Positions 1 to 8,679 are shown, counted from the stretch's first letter. The stretch: DNA of 41,663 bases from Phycisphaerales bacterium Planc_01 (GCA_001603075.1 LVBB01000156.1:1-41663), one strand, 5' to 3'. A program made the numbers and translations. Notes: generated from the letters alone by a model not told the origin.

Positions 1-1362
1 GGTGTGGACGTAACGACCGCGCTGAGCTGGCGTGCCGGTCGCGATGCGGCCTCGTACGATGTCTACATGGCCGGGGACCCGAACGAACTGGCCCTGGTCG
101 GCACAACCGCCGGTGTGACGTTGGCGCCGAGCGACATCGAGTTCGGCAGCACGTACTACTGGATGGTCGATGCGGTCAATCCGGCCGACGCCAACCCGGT
201 CTGGGGCAGCGCCCTGTGGAGCTTCTCGACGCAGGAATATGCCCTGATCGACGGGTTCGAGACGTACACCGACAACCTTGAGGCCGGCGAGGCGATCTTC
301 GACACGTGGCTCGACGGCTGGGTGAACAACACCGGCTCGACGGTCGGCTACATCCAGACGCCGTTCGCCGAGAAGACCATCGTCCACAGCGGCATGCAAT
401 CGATGCCGTTGCAGTACGACAATAGCACCTCGCCGTTCTATTCCGAGGCCGAGCGGCGGTTCGCCCCGGCGCAGGATTGGTCGGGCAACGGGGCCGATAC
501 GCTGGTGCTGTACGTTCGCGGCAACGCGCCGGCCTTCAAAGAGACGGCCGACGGGGGCGTCATCATGAGCGCGATCGGCACGGACATCTGGGGCACGGCC
601 GATCAGTTCCGCTTCGCCTACAAGAGCCTCAGCGGCAACGGATCGATCGTAGTCCGGGTGGACAACCTGGTCCGCAGCAACGAGTGGGCCAAGGCGGGCG
701 TGATGATCCGCGAGACGCTGGAGGCCGGCTCGAAGCATGCGTTCGTGGCCCTGACCCCGGAACCGACGCATGGGGCGTCGTTCCAGCGTCGTCCGGTGGC
801 GGGGACCGACAGCGCCAATACGGACGTGGCGGATATCTCGCTGCCGTACTGGGCGAAGCTGACGCGGACGAACAACCTCTTCACAGCGCAGATCTCAGCC
901 GACGGCGTCACGTGGGTGGATATCACACCGACGGCGCCGGTGGAAATTCCGATGACGGCCAACGTCTATATCGGTCTGGCGGTGACCAGTCACGACGCCG
1001 CGATTACGACGGCGGCGGAGTTCTCGAACGTGGCGATGACGGGCAGCGTAACGGGCGCCTGGCAGACGGCGGACATCGGGGCGACGCAGCCGACGGGCAA
1101 CGACTCGGCCGACCCGATGTATGTTCGCATCGAGGACAGCGCGGGCCAGAGCGTGACGATCGTGAATGCCGATGAGGCGATCACGCTTCGTCCGACGTGG
1201 CAGGAATGGTCGATTCCGTATGCCGACCTGGCGGGCGTGAACTTAGCTCGCGTCCAGACGATGGTGATCGGGGTGGGCAGCAAGACCAGCCCGACCGTCG
1301 GCGGCGCCGGCACGGTCTACGTGGACGACGTCGGTTTCGGACGGCCTTTCGATTCAGAGTGA
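1..1362 (+). CDS. C-terminal part of a large secreted carbohydrate-binding-type protein (5' truncated)
   Basis: The reading frame is open from the first base, so this is the 3' end of a longer gene; the GTG at position 4 is not a convincing start. Roughly the first 75 residues look like a fibronectin-III-like module (LSWRAGRDAASYDVYMAG, then TYYWMVDAVN). A beta-sandwich segment follows from about residue 80 (FETYTDNLEAG, TLVLYVRGNAP). At about residues 195-345 there is a DUF1349-like concanavalin-type module (FRFAYKSLSGNGSIVVRVD, WAKAGVMIRETL, SFQRR). After it the first sandwich seems to resume (YVRIEDSAGQ, WQEWSIPYADLAGVNL, VYVDDVGFGRP). Such proteins are common among exported polysaccharide-interacting proteins of Phycisphaerae. 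No catalytic domain is visible in the part present. Domain assignment is by eye. The gene converges on the Hsp70-like gene with a hairpin between them. Confidence 0.75.
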   Translation, partial: GVDVTTALSWRAGRDAASYDVYMAGDPNELALVGTTAGVTLAPSDIEFGSTYYWMVDAVNPADANPVWGSALWSFSTQEYALIDGFETYTDNLEAGEAIFDTWLDGWVNNTGSTVGYIQTPFAEKTIVHSGMQSMPLQYDNSTSPFYSEAERRFAPAQDWSGNGADTLVLYVRGNAPAFKETADGGVIMSAIGTDIWGTADQFRFAYKSLSGNGSIVVRVDNLVRSNEWAKAGVMIRETLEAGSKHAFVALTPEPTHGASFQRRPVAGTDSANTDVADISLPYWAKLTRTNNLFTAQISADGVTWVDITPTAPVEIPMTANVYIGLAVTSHDAAITTAAEFSNVAMTGSVTGAWQTADIGATQPTGNDSADPMYVRIEDSAGQSVTIVNADEAITLRPTWQEWSIPYADLAGVNLARVQTMVIGVGSKTSPTVGGAGTVYVDDVGFGRPFDSE

Positions 1363-1409
1363 TCGGTTCGCAAGAAGCGAACCGGGGCACCGCCATCCCA
1401 AGTGCAATC

Positions 1410-1439
1410 GGGGGCCTGTTTCGCAAGAGACAGGCCCCC
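1410..1439. terminator. Strong hairpin between convergent genes
   Basis: A perfect 10-bp stem (gggggcctgt / acaggccccc) with a 10-nt loop lies 48 nt after the stop of the upstream plus-strand gene and 23 nt from the stop of the convergent minus-strand gene. There is only a weak T-rich tail (tgctctt) on the plus strand. Its position suggests a shared bidirectional terminator. Confidence 0.7.
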
Positions 1440-1461
1440 TGCTCTTGCGGCCACGCGACGG

Positions 1462-3441
1462 TCAGAGTTGGGCGACTTCGGAAAGGCCTTCGATCTGCGA
1501 TTCGGTGATCTCGCGGATCCGCGTTTCCATCTGGTCCTGGAGGTTTGCGGTCTCGCGGCGGAGCGTTTCCTCAAGCCGCGATCTGAACTCCTGGCGCGCT
1601 CGGGCGATGCGCGACGGCGTCATGACCCGCCGGATAACCCACGCCGGGGCGTTCCAATTGTCGGCCAGTTCCCTCGCCCTTGCCTTGCCATAGCGCACGG
1701 CCAAGAACGCGGCCACGGCGCTGAGCAGCGCCCCGGCCAGCAGGCCGACCGGCCCGGACGCCAGAAGGGCCATGCCGGTCCCGCCACAGATCATGGCGCC
1801 GGCGCTGGTGGCCATGGCCACGACGAACCAGCCGACGCTTTCCATGATCCCGCCATAGAGGTCGGGGGCTTCCGGTCCGATCATGTCGCGCTGGACCGCG
1901 ACGGCTCGCCCGTCACCGACCGGGTTGTCGCCCACGCTCAGGCCATAGGAGCCAAACCATCCGGCCAGTAGCTCGTTGAGTTGCCCCGGCAGCCCCAGAC
2001 TCAAGGTTCGCATCCGTCCTTCGATGATCTCTCTGAGCCGATCTTCGTCGGCTTTGACGTTGGCGCCGATGGTCTGCCGCAAGGTGCTTACCGAACCCCC
2101 ATTGCTTCGGAATTCCTCCAGAACGGGTCGAATCGACTTGTCGAAGACCTCCAATGTCACGTCGTTGGCGACCTGGGAGATGTATGCCCCCGTGACGCGT
2201 TCGACGAGAGGACGAACCCGCGTCCGACAGAATTGCGGCAGATCGGTCCGCAACCTGTCTCGCGTCTGGTCGAACTGCCTCTGCAGCGCCGGCAGGATCG
2301 CCAGGCCCTGCGCGATCACGGCGTACGGCCGGTCGCTTCGCAACAGGCGGGACGAATCGACGTTCAATGCGTCGGCGATTACGTCGGCGACAAATGGCCA
2401 CTGACTGCTGCCGCCGGCCAGAATCACCCGGCTGATTTCGCCGCCCTGGACGGCCTCTTCCGCGAGTCCCTGGACGAGCGATCGTCGGAACCACTCGATC
2501 AGATCGACGGCCTCTTCGCGCTGCGTCACGCTGCGGCATCGCACGCCCATGTTCTGAAGGTGCTCGACGAGAGTCGGACTCGGCACGTAGCGGCTCGCCC
2601 GCTTGGCGAATCCCGCCCAGTCCATGCCGCGCAGACTACCATAGCGGCCGACGGACTTGTTGACGGTCTCGGTGCGGTCGCGCGTCATCGTCAGCGAGAA
2701 GAACTCCTTGACCTCGCGGCACAGATAGGAATGGACGTAATAGGCGTCGCCCGTCTCCTGCAGATCCCGAACGACCTCCGGGTTCTGTTCGCCGAACCAC
2801 TGGAAGAACAGATCGTCAAACAGGCGGCCCCCCAATTCCATGTCCCCCCAGGAACAGGTGACGCGCAAACCCTGCAGAAAGGCGAAGTCGCAGGTCCCGC
2901 CGCCGAAGTCGACGACGAGAATCCCCTTCTGCGCCTCCTCCGGCGAAAAATCCTTTCGCCACAGGTGGTAGAGCAAGGCCCCTTTGGGTTCGTCGAGCAG
3001 GCGGACCTGACCGTAGCCGGCTGTCTTTGCGATCTCGGTCAGCGTTGTGCGGAAATCGCCCTGGGATTCGCTGGGCATGCCGAAGATCACATTCAGATCG
3101 ACGGGGTCGAGCGCGATATGCTGTCTGCGGGCCTGGTCGATCACCGTTCGTAGAAAACCCACAGCGGCATCGGCAGCTTCGGCGCTGCGGGCGATGTCCG
3201 GCTTGAACTGCGTGCACAGGCGATACTGCCGGCGCTCCTGCGCCGAGGCCTCGCCGAACTCGTGCAGCGCCGCCTCGCCTACAAGGGGCTCGCGGTCGCC
3301 TCGATAGAGGATGGCGGTGGGAAGGCCGTCGCGTCCGGTGCCGAAATCGACGCCGACCGGCGCAATCTGGTCGGCCGGACACTTGCAGTAGTAAGAGTTC
3401 GTAGTCCCGAAGTCGATGGATAGGACACCACGATCGTTCAT
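1462..3441 (-). CDS. Hsp70-like ATPase with C-terminal membrane hairpin
   Basis: This 659-residue protein has an Hsp70/actin-fold ATPase domain over about residues 1-390. Visible motifs are phosphate-1 (IDFGTTNSYY, residues 9-18), the connect segment (LLDEPKGALLYHL, 148-160), phosphate-2 (VVDFGGGTCDF, 176-186), an ELGG motif (202-205) and the adenosine motif (ILAGGSSQWPF, 340-350). It has no recognisable DnaK substrate-binding domain. The C-terminal 270 residues are helical, with a hydrophobic membrane-hairpin-like stretch at about 537-583 and a charged coiled-coil-like tail. It should therefore be a membrane-anchored ATPase facing the cytoplasm, not a general chaperone. The ATG lies one base after the stop of the upstream gene (3443-4429), so the two are probably translationally coupled. 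Substrate and role are unknown. Confidence 0.85.
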   Translation of the reverse strand: MNDRGVLSIDFGTTNSYYCKCPADQIAPVGVDFGTGRDGLPTAILYRGDREPLVGEAALHEFGEASAQERRQYRLCTQFKPDIARSAEAADAAVGFLRTVIDQARRQHIALDPVDLNVIFGMPSESQGDFRTTLTEIAKTAGYGQVRLLDEPKGALLYHLWRKDFSPEEAQKGILVVDFGGGTCDFAFLQGLRVTCSWGDMELGGRLFDDLFFQWFGEQNPEVVRDLQETGDAYYVHSYLCREVKEFFSLTMTRDRTETVNKSVGRYGSLRGMDWAGFAKRASRYVPSPTLVEHLQNMGVRCRSVTQREEAVDLIEWFRRSLVQGLAEEAVQGGEISRVILAGGSSQWPFVADVIADALNVDSSRLLRSDRPYAVIAQGLAILPALQRQFDQTRDRLRTDLPQFCRTRVRPLVERVTGAYISQVANDVTLEVFDKSIRPVLEEFRSNGGSVSTLRQTIGANVKADEDRLREIIEGRMRTLSLGLPGQLNELLAGWFGSYGLSVGDNPVGDGRAVAVQRDMIGPEAPDLYGGIMESVGWFVVAMATSAGAMICGGTGMALLASGPVGLLAGALLSAVAAFLAVRYGKARARELADNWNAPAWVIRRVMTPSRIARARQEFRSRLEETLRRETANLQDQMETRIREITESQIEGLSEVAQL

Positions 3442-3442
3442 C

Positions 3443-4429
3443 TCAGGTCGTCTCTCGCACTTTTCTGACCAGGCCGCGTTCGACCACCTTGCCCTCGAAG
3501 ACGACCGGCGGCCGCTCGACGATCACAGGATCGCCCTCGACAATATGACCGAAGGTCTCGTACTTGCTCGCAAGGCCCCCCTTCCAGATCATGGAGTCCT
3601 GTTCCCGGCCGCGATCCTCGGAGAATGCCGCCGGGCCGTCGAGCCCTTCAAAACCATAATTCCTGGCCTCCTGAATGAGTTCGTCGACCACAACCGGCAA
3701 CGACTCGCCTGCGGTCTGATGGAGGGTGTAGATCAGCTTGCCGATTCGGCGGAACGCGGCTTCCCTCTTGGTCTGCGGCTCCTGCGACAGAGAGCCGTGC
3801 AGACACAATACGGCCAGCGTCGGGACCGCCCAGTCCATCCACTGCTCGACACAGGCGAGAACGACCGCTTCGTGGTCCTTGCGGGCATGCCCGGACAGCG
3901 ATCGCGTGTCGGATGAAAGGCCCGGCAGGAACCGAAGAAACAGCCGGACGCGTGAGAGGCGATACACGATCAGCACTGCCAGAAGCGCGCCGACAGGCCC
4001 CCCCACCACCAGTCCGAGATCGCGCATGTCATACGCCCAGCGAAGCAGCGGCGCCAGGGCAAGCATCCCGACGGCGGCGCCCGCCAGAGCCGCCAGGGCC
4101 AGCGTGTAGACCTTCGGCTCGCGGACGACCGGCGGGTGAGGGATCTTCAGAGGCTTGGCGATCGCGTCGAACGTCAAGGCCAGCCCGGCCACGGCCCGGT
4201 CGTCGAGCCGACGGCCGCCTGCGACGACGGCCAGGGTCTCAGCGCGGAACAGGTCGGCCTTGAGCGCGCCCATCGCCCGGTCCCGTGCGGCATCGAAATC
4301 CGCACTTGCCACCAGGCGTCCTGTGCCGAGCGTGCGGAAATACTCCTTCACGGCCGTCCGAATCGTCTCTCGGCGCAGGCCGCTGGTGCCCTCACGGGCT
4401 CTGGAGATTTCCTCCTGGATGTCGAGCAT
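3443..4429 (-). CDS. Membrane protein partnered with the Hsp70-like ATPase; possible GrpE-like C-terminus
   Basis: I do not recognise a named family. The N-terminal 90 residues are helical and charged. Two membrane segments follow (LALAALAGAAVGMLALAPLL and LGLVVGGPVGALLAVLIVY), then a soluble domain of about 190 residues. Its end (ARNYGFEGLDG ... YETFGHIVEGDPVIVERPP ... GLVRKVRE) loosely recalls the beta-domain of GrpE, which would fit a nucleotide-exchange partner for the adjacent Hsp70-like ATPase; this is inference. In-frame ATGs exist at 4519, 4438 and 4429. I chose 4429 (MLDIQEEIS) because a GAGG lies about 11 nt upstream; at 4438 the same GAGG would be too close, and 4519 has no ribosome site. 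The stop is one base before the Hsp70-like start codon. Confidence 0.7.
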   Translation of the reverse strand: MLDIQEEISRAREGTSGLRRETIRTAVKEYFRTLGTGRLVASADFDAARDRAMGALKADLFRAETLAVVAGGRRLDDRAVAGLALTFDAIAKPLKIPHPPVVREPKVYTLALAALAGAAVGMLALAPLLRWAYDMRDLGLVVGGPVGALLAVLIVYRLSRVRLFLRFLPGLSSDTRSLSGHARKDHEAVVLACVEQWMDWAVPTLAVLCLHGSLSQEPQTKREAAFRRIGKLIYTLHQTAGESLPVVVDELIQEARNYGFEGLDGPAAFSEDRGREQDSMIWKGGLASKYETFGHIVEGDPVIVERPPVVFEGKVVERGLVRKVRETT

Positions 4430-4597
4430 CAGAGCCATTTCCTCATGCTTTGGTCGACGGCGCCGTGGCGAGCACGCTGCGAATTCTACACCCACCGACA
4501 CCGGATTGATGCGGGCCATTCTACGCCGTTAGACGCAGAATGCCACAAGAAATTGCAACCACGAGCACCAACGTGACGGATGGACCCGGATGGCGGG

Positions 4598-6034
4598 CTA
4601 TGGCAGCGGGTCGCAGGCGGGGTCGTCGGGGTTGCCGCACATCAGCCACTCGCCGAGCAGGATCGCCAGATCGGCGAAATCGACGCGGCAGTCGCCGTTA
4701 AGGTCGGCCCGCAGCCTCGTCGGGCAATGGAAGATCGAGAACGGCCTGTCGCTGACGTCATAGACATGTGGGCGTTCCGCGTCGTGGATGCGGAGCAGGC
4801 AGGCATCTGATTCGACGGCGGGCGCCCTCCACTCATAGCGGCCCGAGTTTGTCACCCGGTCCACCACCGTCCAGCTCGCGCCTGCGTCGGCAGAGTATTC
4901 GATGACGACCTGGCGGATATCGACGTTTCCGGTGGTCTTCCATCGCACCGTGTGCGGCTGCGAGGCGGCGAGCCGCTCGGTGCCGTTGGGCCAGAGGACG
5001 ACCGGTCCGGGCTCGACGCGATACCCCCACGTCTCGCCGGGTCCGTACAACGGCGGCACCGACAGATCGTTGCTCCGCCGTTCCATCCAGGTCAGTGTGA
5101 CCTCCAGGTCATCGACCTCAACGAGAATGTAGCCGTAGCGAGGGGCATGGTGGAGCTGTTCGGGAACGAAGTAGCTGTTGTCGCCGAGGTACGGCGGGGC
5201 CCACGTGTAGAACGGCGCGCCGGCCGTCGCCACGATCAACTGGTGAATGTCGTTTTCGGGCATACCATCCCCGTCGTCGACCACGGCATGATCGTAATAG
5301 TGATCGTGCCCACAGAAGTACGTTCGTCCGCCGGCGCGTTTGATGCTCTCCCAAAGGGCGTCTCGCCCGGATGGAAAGGCATCGAGACAGTCCGTGTGGT
5401 AGGTCCGAAAGGCCGGTTCGTGCCCGAAGACGAATACGTGAGGCTGTGCGTTCCGGTCCAGTCGCTCGTCGAGCCAGTCCTGATTGACGCGGTGGGCAAT
5501 CTGGTGCCTGATTCCCGCATACTGGTCGAGCGACACGATCAGTGCGTTCTTGTGCACGACCGCGTAGGTCATATGCTCCTCTCCGGCGGGGCCGTCGCCG
5601 GGCAGCATCAGATCGGGATGGGCCGCGTTGCCGAAAACGCGGAGCCATCGCAGGGCGTGATTGTCGATGGGATTGGGTTCGGTCCCTGGCTCGGCTCCCG
5701 CCACATCCATGGCCTCATGATTGCCCCGGCAGACATAGACGCCAATGCCCGCCTCGTAGATCGGCCGCATGACCTGCACCCAAGTCCACAACTGCTGCTC
5801 GAACTGGTTGGGCGTCGCTCGAACGCCGTGGACGAGGTCCCCCGGATAGAGCAGGAAGTCCGCGCGATGTCGCACAACCTCACTCGCCAGTTCCGCCAGA
5901 ACGGGCTCGTTCACCCCCGTCAATGCCTGGCGACTGTCACACGTCACGATGAAACGCCAGCGCTCGGCGCCCGACGCCGCCGTGGCGGCCAGAACACACC
6001 AACACAGGATGTTCCGGCATCTCGCGACATTCAT
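4598..6034 (-). CDS. Exported calcineurin-like metallophosphoesterase with dockerin-like C-terminus
   Basis: The protein starts with a signal peptide (MNVARCRNILCWCVLAATAASG). A metallophosphatase domain follows, with RFIVTCDSR (aspartate block), YPGDLVHG (GDxxH-type), CRGNHEAM (GNHE) and later FVFGHEPAF and YFCGHDHYYDH (GHxH). This order is that of dinuclear-metal phosphoesterases, some of which are purple-acid-phosphatase-like. A beta-sandwich region (about 330-440: TVRWKTTGNVDIRQVVIEYS) comes next. The end is one EF-hand-like calcium loop plus LGEWL (ADLNGDCRVDFADLAILLGE), typical of exported Phycisphaerae proteins. I chose the ATG at 6034 because it opens the signal peptide; the upstream GTG at 6070 only adds polar residues. 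It follows the subtilase-like gene by 60 nt on the same strand and is probably co-transcribed. Substrate unknown. Confidence 0.85.
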   Translation of the reverse strand: MNVARCRNILCWCVLAATAASGAERWRFIVTCDSRQALTGVNEPVLAELASEVVRHRADFLLYPGDLVHGVRATPNQFEQQLWTWVQVMRPIYEAGIGVYVCRGNHEAMDVAGAEPGTEPNPIDNHALRWLRVFGNAAHPDLMLPGDGPAGEEHMTYAVVHKNALIVSLDQYAGIRHQIAHRVNQDWLDERLDRNAQPHVFVFGHEPAFRTYHTDCLDAFPSGRDALWESIKRAGGRTYFCGHDHYYDHAVVDDGDGMPENDIHQLIVATAGAPFYTWAPPYLGDNSYFVPEQLHHAPRYGYILVEVDDLEVTLTWMERRSNDLSVPPLYGPGETWGYRVEPGPVVLWPNGTERLAASQPHTVRWKTTGNVDIRQVVIEYSADAGASWTVVDRVTNSGRYEWRAPAVESDACLLRIHDAERPHVYDVSDRPFSIFHCPTRLRADLNGDCRVDFADLAILLGEWLMCGNPDDPACDPLP

Positions 6035-6071
6035 AACTGGATTCGCCGAAGAGGTCTCTGCGGGCGGCACA

Positions 6072-6088
6072 AACGGGACGATCCCGTT
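6072..6088. other. Short perfect hairpin between the subtilase-like and phosphoesterase genes
   Basis: A 7-bp perfect stem (aacggga / tcccgtt) with a 3-nt loop lies in the 60-nt spacer. On the minus strand it is followed by only a short T stretch, so it could be a weak attenuator, a processing site or a stabilising structure. Confidence 0.4.
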
Positions 6089-6094
6089 CGGCGG

Positions 6095-7855
6095 TTAGTT
6101 GGTGGCCGTCTCCACGTGCCACTCGGCCTTGCGGTTCTGATTGGCGAACAGGCTCTCCAGGTCGGCGCCGTCGATGACCCCGTCCATGTTCACATCGCCA
6201 ATCAGATACGCGTCGGGCGAGGTCAAGCCGAGATTGCGATTGGCCAGAAAGATGGCGAGGTCCGCTTCGTCCACGACGCCGTCGGCGTTGAGATCGTGCC
6301 AGAGAATGCTGTTGGCATGCGACCTTTCGCCCACCGTCCATGCCAGGCCGTAGCGCTCGGATTGGCCGCCGATCTGCCCGTCGCCGTCGGCGTACGAGAC
6401 CACCAGTTCGTACACACGATACTCCGGCAGCATCTGCACATGGAGATGCTCGACGTTGTCCACCTTGCTGTCGCAGAAGTCGAGCAGAAGGTCGTTGCTC
6501 GAATCTTCCGGATCGATCGCCCATACTTCGATGCGCAGGTCGCTGTCGGCGGCGGCAATGCGCTCGAATGGAAACGTCTGCCCGTAGTGCCGGTTCCAGG
6601 CGAGCGTGGCCGTGAGCATCTTGCCCATCGACTCATCGACCGTGAAACGATAGACCTGCGGAAGGCCCTGTGCCCGGTCGATCTCGTTCAAGTCCCACCC
6701 GGTGGAAGGCACGCTGCCGGGCAGATGGCGTCCGGCCGTCAGGATTCGATGGGCACCCAACGCATTGATCATCCCGGCGCCCTGGACGAAATCCAGCGGC
6801 ACCTCGCGGTCGTCTTCGGTGGTCAGCCGGCCCTTGTGCCAGAACGGCAGTTTGGTGGCCGAACTCATCAGAATCGCCTTGATGGCGCAATTGCCGCCAT
6901 CGGGCGAGACGGCCGGACTGAGGCTCGGGTCCTGCCTAGCGGTCTGCACCAGCAACCCGACCACACCGGCCACGACCGGCGCAGCGAAACTGGACCAGTC
7001 GCCCGATGTAGTGTAACTGCGATCGTCGGTCGCACCGGCCACGACGCAATTGCCCGGCGCCACGATGTCCGGTTTGGAGCGATCGTCCTGGGTCGGCCCC
7101 AGGGTCGATTGATCGGGATACGCCAGCGCGAAGTGCATCAGGTCGATCACCGGATCGCCGGTCTTGACGGAGCTGACCACGCCGACGCCGATCACGTTGG
7201 ACCCGGCCCCCGGATAGAGCGGCGGGTCTGTTGCATTGGTGCCGTTTCCGACGCTGGCAACGACGGGAAGACCGGCGTGCTCGGCCAGCGACTCGACGCC
7301 CCGCGTCCACCAGTTCTCGAACTGGAAGCCGAAGCTGGCGGTGATGACGTCCACCGCCGGGGTGTTCTGCTCGAACAGATATTGCTCGCCGAAGTGGAAG
7401 TACTCGTAGATGTGCCCTTCGGCCGCCGGGACGACGCCCTGATAGAAGAACGAGCCGAGGAACGGCGTCGCCGCCGCCGCATCCTCCCCGAAGAGGATCG
7501 AGCAGATCGCCGTCGAATGAGCCGAGACGCCCGGTGCCAGCAGGCCTTTGTCGTACGAACGCAGCCTGGCTGTCTGGAAGCAGGCGTGCTTGAGGTTGGG
7601 CTGATAGTCGTTCTGGGGCTCACCGTCCTTGTAGCTGACGCTGCGACTGAGGACGCCGAAGCGCACGCCGTCACCGGTCAGAGCGGGATCGATCTGACGT
7701 AACGCGTAGATCCCCACATAGTCCAGCCCCTGCGGCTGAAGCAGCGACGCCTCCTGGGCGCCGGCCACACCGGCACAGATCAATACGCCGACCAGCAGGC
7801 CAACGACCCATAACCTGCGAACCACGATCGTCGCATCGTCTGCCGTTCTTCGCAT
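6095..7855 (-). CDS. Exported subtilisin-like (S8) protein with C-terminal dockerin repeats; catalytic Asp replaced
   Basis: A 586-residue protein with a basic start, a signal-anchor-like segment (LWVVGLLVGVLICAGVAGA, about 15-33) and a subtilase fold. The His block is GVSAHSTAICSILFG (H113), the oxyanion Asn block VVASVGNGTN (N204) and the Ser block WSSFAAPVVAG (S289). The usual Asp block (VIDTGV) reads VLSRSV around residue 70, so the canonical Asp is a serine and the enzyme may be altered or inactive. After a beta-rich P-domain-like region, the C-terminus holds two dockerin F-hand repeats (HDLNADGVVDEADLAIFLAN and IGDVNMDGVIDGADLESLFA). The ATG at 7855 is chosen because it opens the signal sequence. 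Upstream is a good minus-strand promoter. It is the first gene of a unit with the phosphoesterase. Confidence 0.85.
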   Translation of the reverse strand: MRRTADDATIVVRRLWVVGLLVGVLICAGVAGAQEASLLQPQGLDYVGIYALRQIDPALTGDGVRFGVLSRSVSYKDGEPQNDYQPNLKHACFQTARLRSYDKGLLAPGVSAHSTAICSILFGEDAAAATPFLGSFFYQGVVPAAEGHIYEYFHFGEQYLFEQNTPAVDVITASFGFQFENWWTRGVESLAEHAGLPVVASVGNGTNATDPPLYPGAGSNVIGVGVVSSVKTGDPVIDLMHFALAYPDQSTLGPTQDDRSKPDIVAPGNCVVAGATDDRSYTTSGDWSSFAAPVVAGVVGLLVQTARQDPSLSPAVSPDGGNCAIKAILMSSATKLPFWHKGRLTTEDDREVPLDFVQGAGMINALGAHRILTAGRHLPGSVPSTGWDLNEIDRAQGLPQVYRFTVDESMGKMLTATLAWNRHYGQTFPFERIAAADSDLRIEVWAIDPEDSSNDLLLDFCDSKVDNVEHLHVQMLPEYRVYELVVSYADGDGQIGGQSERYGLAWTVGERSHANSILWHDLNADGVVDEADLAIFLANRNLGLTSPDAYLIGDVNMDGVIDGADLESLFANQNRKAEWHVETATN

Positions 7856-7958
7856 CACAAGACCCAAGATGTGGCTGGGACCGCTCTCCGGCACGCCATC
7901 ACTCCCCCAAAAACCAGCCTCCCTGCTGCTGGGCTGCGCCCTCCCTGTGACTGTGCCT

Positions 7959-7987
7959 ATGATAGCAGAAACCCACCTCCGTTTCAA
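7959..7987 (-). promoter_or_regulatory. Sigma-70-like promoter of the subtilase-like gene
   Basis: On the minus strand, TTGAAA (7982-7987) is followed by 17 bp and TATCAT (7959-7964). It lies about 105 nt upstream of the chosen start and diverges from the pyrR promoter. Confidence 0.6.
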
Positions 7988-8068
7988 GCAATTTCCAACT
8001 GCGACGTGTAGTATACCGGCCCCTGCCAATACTGCCAAGGCCGATTCGCAAAACTGAGAACGTGGGCC

Positions 8069-8097
8069 TTGCGTCGGCGGCCGGCGGGTGCTATACT
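8069..8097 (+). promoter_or_regulatory. Sigma-70-like promoter of pyrR-pyrB
   Basis: TTGCGT (8069-8074), a 17-bp spacer and TATACT (8092-8097). Transcription would start near 8104, leaving a leader of about 48 nt, too short for a classical PyrR-controlled antiterminator/terminator pair in front of pyrR. Confidence 0.6.
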
Positions 8098-8151
8098 CCC
8101 CCAACGACCCACAACAACCGCGTGGAACCGGATTTAGACTGGACAGCCGAT

Positions 8152-8679
8152 ATGAAGGTCATCCTCGACGCCGAGCAGATCGAAAAGAGTCTCCTGGGCC
8201 TGACCGAGGAAATCGCCGATCGTGCGTTACAGGGCGACGATCCCGTGATTATCGGCGTTCGCAGTCGCGGCGAGATCCTGGCTCAACGATTGGCCGGCCG
8301 TCTTTCGGAGCGGCTGGGCCGGCCGATCCACTGCGGAACGCTCGACATTACGCTATACCGTGACGACCTCAACACGCCTCACAGCAGCGGTCATCCCCTG
8401 GTGCAGACCACAGAAATCGGCTTCGACATCGACGACAAGACCGTCATCCTGGTCGATGATGTGCTGTATACCGGACGTTCGGTCCGGGCGGCGCTGTCGG
8501 CCTTGATCGATCTGGGCCGGCCCAAGGCCATCCGCCTGGCGGTTCTCGTTGAACGCGGGGGAAGGGAATTCCCCATTCAGGCCGATTATATCGGTTATAA
8601 GGCCGAGGTCGGGCCCGGACAGGTCGTCCAGGTCAACCTCATCGAATCGGATGGAAGAGACGAGGTTGTAGTCGAGTAG
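8152..8679 (+). CDS. pyrR: PyrR: pyrimidine regulator / uracil phosphoribosyltransferase
   Basis: The 175-residue product is a type I phosphoribosyltransferase of the PyrR family. The PRPP loop is VILVDDVLYTGRSVRAAL, and the N-terminal IIGVRSRGEILAQRL and LDITLYRDDL blocks are typical. In characterised members PyrR binds pyr mRNA to attenuate transcription when UMP is high, and also makes UMP from uracil and PRPP. I chose the ATG at 8152 (MKVILDAEQIEKSL), where family homology begins; the frame continues upstream only through unrelated residues that would lie inside the promoter. pyrB follows directly on the same strand. No obvious PyrR-binding stem-loop was identified in the short leader. 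Confidence 0.93.
   Translation: MKVILDAEQIEKSLLGLTEEIADRALQGDDPVIIGVRSRGEILAQRLAGRLSERLGRPIHCGTLDITLYRDDLNTPHSSGHPLVQTTEIGFDIDDKTVILVDDVLYTGRSVRAALSALIDLGRPKAIRLAVLVERGGREFPIQADYIGYKAEVGPGQVVQVNLIESDGRDEVVVE

Noticed and set aside
4952-7702. Long plus-strand open frame opposite the phosphoesterase and subtilase genes
   Set aside because: Both minus-strand genes have signal peptides, motifs and dockerin ends; the plus frame is antisense composition.
8098-8151. PyrR-binding attenuator in the pyrR leader
   Set aside because: The leader is about 48 nt and lacks terminator and antiterminator stems.
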